A DNA stretch of 64,000 nucleotides from JABDBE01 sp049585795. GTDB taxonomy: Bacteria; Acidobacteriota; Terriglobia; Terriglobales; Acidobacteriaceae. Positions 59,250 through 64,000 of the stretch are shown here, piece after piece. The translations under genes and the position numbers were made by a program. The notes below the pieces were generated by a model. The model saw only the letters and a program-made list of their open reading frames with translations, was not told the DNA's origin and did no database searches. Numbering within the stretch: the stretch's first letter is position 1; every line of letters begins with the position of its first letter. The stretch lies in contig JBAVAQ010000019.1 in assembly GCA_049585795.1 (NCBI GenBank), positions 8,424 through 72,423 on the forward strand. Reading direction: 5' to 3'.

Positions 59250-59378
59250 GGCAAACCTCAACCCGGGCGGCGGAAACTTAAGGGCTCTTGGTCCGGCTTC
59301 GTTCCGCAAACTTTTGCAAGTCGTACGCAGAATCTTTCACTGTAGTGATTGAAATCCCGCTCCGGAGAAGGATTCTGC

Positions 59379-59407
59379 TTGACACGCACATTGCTGAGTG
59401 CAAGAAT
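59379..59407 (+). promoter_or_regulatory. Sigma70-like promoter for the first secreted paralog
   Basis: TTGACA at 59379-59384, a 17-base spacer, and AAGAAT at 59402-59407. GATTCTG lies before it, and the same GATTCTCC-TTGACA-N17-AAGATT layout lies at 60572-60600 for the second paralog. It leaves a leader of about 240 bases to ATG 59652 with no recognised riboswitch; the stretch CATCTTTCGC to GCGAAGATG near 59439 can fold. The first 130 bases of the 59250-59651 gap show nothing. Confidence 0.6.
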
Positions 59408-59651
59408 CCGTCCACTTTTCGACTGTTGTTTTTTTTGCATCTTTCGCGACTGCGAAGATGGTTTTGCTACGGGGAGGGGATAAGCCCTGGTGCTTATTCA
59501 TTTCCCGCATAGACAGGCAAGCTGTTCGTCGAAGTCCACCGCCGGAGTGAATCAGCGGGATCAACCGCAGTTGCAACAGTCGCTGCGGAGCAAGGTTCCG
59601 GGTTCCGGTTTCATCTCAGCCAACCCAACTAAAAACGGAGGAGATAAATAC

Positions 59652-60362
59652 ATGTGCAAGAAAACGTTACTGACGTTAACCGTACTAGCTCTCGCCAGCC
59701 TGACCGCTTTTGCCGCCAGCAAAGACGGAATTGTACTGAGCAAGGACGGAAGAATCGTGACTGCCACGAAACCGACCAAGTCGATCACGCACACTCCATC
59801 TTCTGATGCGGGCCTGGTCAAGATCTATGACAATATCGGTAGCGCATACCCTAAGGGCACGTATTGGTGCTGTGAGGGTTACACAATCTTTGGGCCAACC
59901 GCCATATCAGGCGCGCCCGAATATTGGGAGGCAGGCGCGTTCACTCCCAAGGCCAATCGCACCGTCACCAGTGTCAGGGTTGCCGTTGGTTACGTTGAAG
60001 GGTACAACGGGCTGGTCATTGGCCTCTATGCCGACGCCAATGGCGTACCGGGCACAGCTATCAAGACTTGGTCCGTGACTGGTCTTCCTAACTTCGGGAG
60101 CTGCTGCGCCGTCGTGGAGGCGAAGGACTCAGCTGGCATTCCAGTCACAGCCAGAACACAGTACTGGATCGTTCTGAAGACCAACAAAAAATCATCCAGC
60201 ACTTTCGCCGCGTGGAACGTGAACGACACCGACCAGGTGGATCCCACCCCAACCGCCTTCTGGTGTTCAGATGACAAGGGCGGTTCGTGCGGGAGCAGCA
60301 ACGACGTCTGGGCAGCCGGCAGTTCCGTCCCAGGACCGGCCTTTGCCGTGCTCGGCAACTAA
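59652..60362 (+). CDS. Secreted protein, first of two paralogs
   Basis: From ATG 59652 (GGAGGAGATAA upstream) the 236-residue protein has a signal peptide (TLLTLTVLALASLTAFAASK) and an extracellular beta-rich domain: TYWCCEGYTIFG with vicinal cysteines, NRTVTSVRVAVGYVEGYNGL, NFGSCCAVVEAKDSAGIPVT and a C-terminal FAVLGN. The pattern (a 'FTPxANxTVTxxxVAVG..E' strand and 'GxPVTxxTQYWI') recalls beta-sandwich cell-surface domains of the choice-of-anchor type, but I assign no function. The second paralog at 60808 is about the same length, with all cysteine pairs kept. A terminator follows. Confidence 0.7.
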   Translation: MCKKTLLTLTVLALASLTAFAASKDGIVLSKDGRIVTATKPTKSITHTPSSDAGLVKIYDNIGSAYPKGTYWCCEGYTIFGPTAISGAPEYWEAGAFTPKANRTVTSVRVAVGYVEGYNGLVIGLYADANGVPGTAIKTWSVTGLPNFGSCCAVVEAKDSAGIPVTARTQYWIVLKTNKKSSSTFAAWNVNDTDQVDPTPTAFWCSDDKGGSCGSSNDVWAAGSSVPGPAFAVLGN

Positions 60363-60421
60363 TGGCTCGTATGAAACTAGCTTGACTGCGCATTATGATC
60401 TAAGAAAATGAGAACTCCGTG

Positions 60422-60459
60422 CGCCGGCGTCCGCGCCATATGGAACGCCGGCGTTTTTT
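60422..60459 (+). terminator. Intrinsic terminator after the first paralog
   Basis: CGCCGGCGT at 60422-60430 pairs with ACGCCGGCG at 60445-60453, followed by TTTTTTG. The stem matches the second terminator at 61587 exactly. Confidence 0.9.
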
Positions 60460-60571
60460 GTTTCCGTCCAAGCGATTTGACATCTCGTTCAACGGGCACA
60501 AAAGTTTGCATACCGTGCGCAGAAAATTGCAACCGATCACCATCAAATGACGCACCTGGCACGGATTCTCC

Positions 60572-60600
60572 TTGACATGGTGCTTGCGGTATGTAAGATT
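60572..60600 (+). promoter_or_regulatory. Sigma70-like promoter for the second secreted paralog
   Basis: TTGACA at 60572-60577, a 17-base spacer and AAGATT at 60595-60600, preceded by GATTCTCC. It is nearly superimposable on the promoter at 59379. The leader to 60808 is about 208 bases and contains no recognised riboswitch; the earlier part of the gap (60363-60571) shows only the terminator. Confidence 0.6.
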
Positions 60601-60807
60601 TCTCCCACTTCCGGCTCTCAACTTTCCACCGTCTTCTGCAAGTTGAGCAGCTAACTCTAGCCACGGGGTAGGACCCGGACTTTTGCAGACCAACACCAGG
60701 GAGAATTCCAGTGGACTTACTGCGGCAGGAGGCAGTGCAAATGCCACGGATTCGAACCAGGGTTTCAAGTAAGCCTGATCTGAACCAACAAAAAACTGGA
60801 GGAGATA

Positions 60808-61530
60808 ATGGTTAAGTCACCACTGGTACGCGTAATACTCTGCTTGGCCGTGTTGGCGCTCATCGGTGTCACCGCGCTGGCATTGGGGACCAAGTCGAAC
60901 TTCATCACCACCAAAGACGGAAGACTGGCAATCGCAACCAAAGCACCGTCAGTCATCATCCCGTATGATGCCCTACACGACGCTGGGCTGAAAACCATTG
61001 CCGGCAACCTCAGCACCTATCCTTACGGCACGTTCTTCTGCTGTTTCGGGAATACCATTGCTCAAGAGGGATCGTACGGCTTTCCTTTCACAACCTGGGT
61101 AGCCATCCCATTCACGCCGACAGCTAATGCCACCGTAACCAGAATCGAAGCGTCGGTGGGTACATTCGAAAATCCCAGCGAGTTCGAGCTTAGCCTCCGC
61201 GAAGACAACAATGGCCTGCCGGGAAAAGTGCTCAAATCCGTCCATATCAAGAATCCTTCTCAATACGGAGCTTGCTGCACACTCGACGTTGGTAACGACA
61301 CGGCCGGCATACCGGTCACCAAAGGAACACAGTATTGGATCGCCGCCACCACCCGCAGCAAGGACGTTTTCGAGGGTGGCTGGGCCTTCAATAGCACCGA
61401 TATGAGATCGCACCCCATTGCTTCCTACTGTAAAGGATCGTCGACCTACTGCGGCACGACGAACAACGGGAAGTGGGTGGCAGGCATGAGCGGCGATCCG
61501 CTGCCCGCCTACGCCATTTTAGGAAATTGA
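60808..61530 (+). CDS. Secreted protein, second of two paralogs
   Basis: The 240-residue protein starts at ATG 60808 with GGAGGAGATA upstream, the same leader form as the first paralog (CCAACAAAAAACTGGAGGAG against CCCAACTAAAAACGGAGGAG). Signal peptide VRVILCLAVLALIGVTALAL, then GTFFCCFGNTIAQEGSYGFP, NATVTRIEASVGTFENPSEF, GACCTLDVGNDTAGIPVTKG and AYAILGN. The vicinal pairs CC at both places and the two later cysteines (YCKGSSTYC) align with the first paralog. These proteins are exported and likely form surface-exposed beta domains; role unknown. The terminator after it copies the first. Confidence 0.7.
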   Translation: MVKSPLVRVILCLAVLALIGVTALALGTKSNFITTKDGRLAIATKAPSVIIPYDALHDAGLKTIAGNLSTYPYGTFFCCFGNTIAQEGSYGFPFTTWVAIPFTPTANATVTRIEASVGTFENPSEFELSLREDNNGLPGKVLKSVHIKNPSQYGACCTLDVGNDTAGIPVTKGTQYWIAATTRSKDVFEGGWAFNSTDMRSHPIASYCKGSSTYCGTTNNGKWVAGMSGDPLPAYAILGN

Positions 61531-61586
61531 AACTGTATCGGGACTGTTCTGATTTAAATTAGACACCACAATTGCGAAACCGTATT

Positions 61587-61633
61587 CGCCGGCGTCAAGT
61601 CCTCCAACGAGGCCTAAACGCCGGCGTTTTTTT
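61587..61633 (+). terminator. Intrinsic terminator after the second paralog
   Basis: CGCCGGCGT at 61587-61595 pairs with ACGCCGGCG at 61618-61626, followed by seven Ts. The stem is identical to that at 60422. The rest of the 61531-61874 gap is the leader of cheA with no feature I can name. Confidence 0.9.
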
Positions 61634-61874
61634 CTTCCCGCCGAATTGTTTGAGGAATTGCGAGCGCATTGCCAGATGAACTCTGCCCCGCCAGTTCCAC
61701 TCGACCGCAGCGTTTCCGGGTAGAAGACCTCCTAATGGAAATCGCTGGACGGACGATAGGTCATTAGAGAAGAGGGACCTTACTCCTCGACGATCTGGAA
61801 CCGGGCTCGCCCCGCGAGGCAAGCTCCAGAGCAGGCAAGGCCGGAATCTCCGAAGCTGGGAAGGAATAGCAGTT

Positions 61875-64000
61875 ATGAGCGACGGCGACATCGTCCAGGA
61901 TTTTCTGGTCGAGAGTTACGAGAACCTGGACCGGCTAGATCGCGATCTGGTCGGCTTGGAGAAAAATCCCCAGGACCGCGACGCGCTGGCGGGCGTGTTT
62001 CGGACCATTCACACCATCAAAGGTACATGCGGCTTTCTGGGATTCAACAAACTGGAAAAGGTGGCCCATGTCGGCGAGAATCTTCTCACCCGCTTGCGCG
62101 ACGGTCAGCTCGTCCTCAACCCCGAGATCACCACCGCCCTGCTCAGCATGGTAGACGCGGTACGCCAGATGTTGCAGGAGGTGAAATCAAGCGGTCAAGA
62201 CGGAGATGCGGATTACCCGGAGTTGCGGGAAACCCTGACGCGGCTGGCCAATCCCGCAGCCGCGGGCGTTGCCGTTGCAGCATCCTCGCCAGTTGCTATC
62301 GCCGGAGAAAAGCCGCTGCCAACCCAGCGGCCATCCCCGCCTGAGCCTGCGAAGCAAACCGCGCCGGCCTCGGAGGCTGTCATCCCGGTTCAGGAGGCCG
62401 GGCCCTGCGCTGGCGCTCCGGCAAAGAAAGACGACTCGCCGCCGCGCAAACCCTCACGCGGCAAGATCGGCGGTCTGCTCGTCGAGCGTGGGCACGTCCA
62501 GGCTGCCGACATAGCGCGCGCGCTGGAAGAGCAGGAACACGGCGATCGCCGGCGCATCGGCGAAATTCTCGTGGCCTTAGGACTGGCCAAGTCCGAAGAC
62601 GTCTTGGCGGCCCAGCAAACTCTGGAAGCCAAACCGCACGACGCGGCGCCTGAAAGCATCCGCGTGGGAGTCAGCCTGTTGGACAAGCTGATGACACTCG
62701 TCGGCGAACTGGTGCTGGCTAGAAATCAACTCGTGCAACTCACGAACGCGCTGGAAGACGCGGGCCTGCAGGCAGTTTCCGAGCGCATGAACCTGATCGT
62801 CACCGAGTTGCAAGCGCAGGTCATGAAGACGCGGATGCAGCCCATCGGGAATATCTGGGGCCAGTTTCCGCGAACGGTGCGCGACGTGGCGCTGGGGTGC
62901 GGCAAGGAAGTGGGCATCGAGATGGAAGGCAAAGAGACGGAACTGGATAAGACCATCATCGAAGCGATCAAAGATCCGCTCACCCATCTGGTGCGCAATT
63001 CTGTCGACCACGGCATCGAACTGCCGGAAGTCCGAGTGAAGGCGGGGAAGGATCGAACTGGACGCCTCATTCTGCGAGCCTTTCATGAAGGCGGGCAAGT
63101 CAATATCGAAATCGCCGACGATGGCGGCGGGTTGAATGGGGAGCGCATTCGCAAGAAGGCGGTAGAACGCGGGTTGATCACGGAAGAGCAGGCAGCCCGC
63201 ATGCCGGAGCGGGAGATCTTCAATTTGATCTTCCTGCCCGGATTTTCTACGGCGGAAAAGGTGACCAACGTGTCGGGCCGGGGCGTGGGCATGGACGTGG
63301 TCAAGACCAACGTAGAAAAGATTGGGGGCACGGTGGAGGTTCAGTCCACCGCGGGGCGGGGCACGACGGTGCGGGTCAAGATTCCGTTGACTCTGGCCAT
63401 CATCCCGGCGCTGGTGGTGACCTGCGGCGGCGATCGCTACGCAATCCCCCAGGTGAGTTTGCTCGAACTGGTTCGGCTCAAGGCCGACCAGGTCAGCAAG
63501 GGCATCGAGTTGGTTCATGGCGCGCCCGTCTACCGGTTGCGTGGACGTTTGCTGCCGCTGGTCTATCTCAGCCGCGAACTAAAGCTAGGCGCCGACCCGG
63601 GTGCCGGTGCGAAAAAAGACGGCGCGGTCAACATCGTAGTCGTACAAGCCGATGAGCGGCGCTTTGGGCTGGTGGTGGATCAGATCAACGACACTGAAGA
63701 AATTGTGGTCAAGCCGCTGCGCAAGCAGCTCAAGACGGTGAAGACCTTTGCCGGATCGAGCATTATGGGAGACGGGAAAGTGGCGCTCATCCTGGATGTG
63801 CTCGGCCTGGCGCAGCGTTCCGGCGTGGTCACGGAAACCCGCGACCGCGCTCTGGCAGAAAAAACTGTCGAATCCAATGCGGCGGAAGGCGAAAAGCAAA
63901 CCTTCCTGCTGTTCGCGGGGCCGGGCGATTCCCGTATGGCGATTCCCTTGAGCACGCTGGCGCGGCTGGAAGAGTTTCCGGTGGCGCAAGTGGAAATGTC
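61875..64000 (+). CDS. cheA: Chemotaxis histidine kinase CheA, 3' end cut by window
   Basis: The frame from ATG 61875 is open to the window end (708 residues). P1/Hpt with His46 in TIHTIKGTCGFLGF, a Pro/Ala linker, then an unusual segment KIGGLLVERGHVQAADIARA (about 197-255, continuing RRIGEILVALGLAKSEDVLA) that looks like the MshEN/type II secretion ATPase N-domain, P3 dimerisation (VGVSLLDKLMTLVGELVLAR), P4 kinase (HLVRNSVDHGIE N box, DDGGGLNGERI G1, GRGVGMDVVK G2), and a P5 CheW-like domain (about 500-630). A further CheW-like start (TFLLFAGPGDSRMAIPLSTL) runs into the end, so two such domains are likely. It feeds phosphate to CheY-type regulators. No P2 domain is clear. Confidence 0.93.
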   Translation, partial: MSDGDIVQDFLVESYENLDRLDRDLVGLEKNPQDRDALAGVFRTIHTIKGTCGFLGFNKLEKVAHVGENLLTRLRDGQLVLNPEITTALLSMVDAVRQMLQEVKSSGQDGDADYPELRETLTRLANPAAAGVAVAASSPVAIAGEKPLPTQRPSPPEPAKQTAPASEAVIPVQEAGPCAGAPAKKDDSPPRKPSRGKIGGLLVERGHVQAADIARALEEQEHGDRRRIGEILVALGLAKSEDVLAAQQTLEAKPHDAAPESIRVGVSLLDKLMTLVGELVLARNQLVQLTNALEDAGLQAVSERMNLIVTELQAQVMKTRMQPIGNIWGQFPRTVRDVALGCGKEVGIEMEGKETELDKTIIEAIKDPLTHLVRNSVDHGIELPEVRVKAGKDRTGRLILRAFHEGGQVNIEIADDGGGLNGERIRKKAVERGLITEEQAARMPEREIFNLIFLPGFSTAEKVTNVSGRGVGMDVVKTNVEKIGGTVEVQSTAGRGTTVRVKIPLTLAIIPALVVTCGGDRYAIPQVSLLELVRLKADQVSKGIELVHGAPVYRLRGRLLPLVYLSRELKLGADPGAGAKKDGAVNIVVVQADERRFGLVVDQINDTEEIVVKPLRKQLKTVKTFAGSSIMGDGKVALILDVLGLAQRSGVVTETRDRALAEKTVESNAAEGEKQTFLLFAGPGDSRMAIPLSTLARLEEFPVAQVEM

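Noticed and set aside
59250..60807. Riboswitch in the long leaders of the secreted paralogs
   Set aside because: No c-di-GMP, cobalamin or other known riboswitch signature was visible, only generic hairpins.
62577..63518. Long open frame on the minus strand (313 codons)
   Set aside because: Antisense to the CheA kinase region; caused by codon bias in a GC-rich gene. No motif in its product.
1..64000. CRISPR array
   Set aside because: No regularly spaced repeats of 20-40 bases were seen. The short repeats present (REP-like, motif A-D) are irregular.
1..64000. tRNA or rRNA genes
   Set aside because: No cloverleaf pattern or conserved rRNA segment was noticed on either strand; a dedicated search would be more reliable than reading by eye.

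Overview
The window most resembles a soil member of the Acidobacteriota (Terriglobia type). This is an inference from gene content and style: an E. coli-type pyruvate dehydrogenase operon, an aa3-type cytochrome oxidase operon led by outer-membrane and periplasmic electron carriers, TonB-type and receiver hybrids, several lineage-style hypothetical membrane proteins, and short palindromic REP-like units between genes. No rRNA or tRNA gene was seen, so the placement cannot be fixed from the sequence alone.

Region 1 (1-20.7 kb) is an accessory stretch of stress and detoxification genes, several of them decaying. It holds a peroxiredoxin, a SnoaL-like gene killed by a complete IS1380-type insertion, a minus-strand set (MOSC/ferredoxin-reductase fusion, SDR, alpha/beta hydrolase), and a signalling cassette (LuxR-type response regulator, MEDS-domain sensor, PAS/GAF histidine kinase, stand-alone receiver). 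Further on are quinone reductase, UBP zinc finger, HbpS/GlcG-like, VOC, DoxX, NTF2-like and nitroreductase-like genes. Broken genes include a porin tail, a probable carbonic anhydrase stub, a glyoxalase tail and an enoyl-CoA hydratase. A strongly conserved ~35-base motif occurs four times between these genes, always in the same orientation relative to a nearby start, and looks like an operator of a shared regulon. A two-gene overlapping cassette (serine hydrolase plus unknown protein, 14.4-16.1 kb) lies in the same stretch.

Region 2 (20.9-25.5 kb) carries a Gcr-type 'site-specific recombinase' membrane protein, a repeat-rich gap, a TIR-domain protein of the CAP12/Pycsar effector type and a coupled membrane/secreted gene pair; this is the best defence-like locus.

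Region 3 (25.6-46.8 kb) is mainly housekeeping: uvrB, a receiver-TonB hybrid, a gluzincin-like peptidase with a MscS channel, the PDH operon (aceE, aceF, a two-lobed aspartic protease, lpd), dps, an XRE regulator with an S24-like tail, and three small membrane or secreted genes.

Region 4 (46.8-55.7 kb, minus strand) reads as one electron-transfer unit: a Cyc2-like haem-bearing outer-membrane barrel, a dihaem cytochrome c, a cupredoxin-like protein, cox subunits II, I, III, a second III, IV, a small membrane protein and haem O synthase. Region 5 (56-64 kb) has a TetR regulator, two SH3-type envelope proteins, a duplicated secreted-protein unit with matching promoters, leaders and terminators, and the start of a CheA with unusual architecture.
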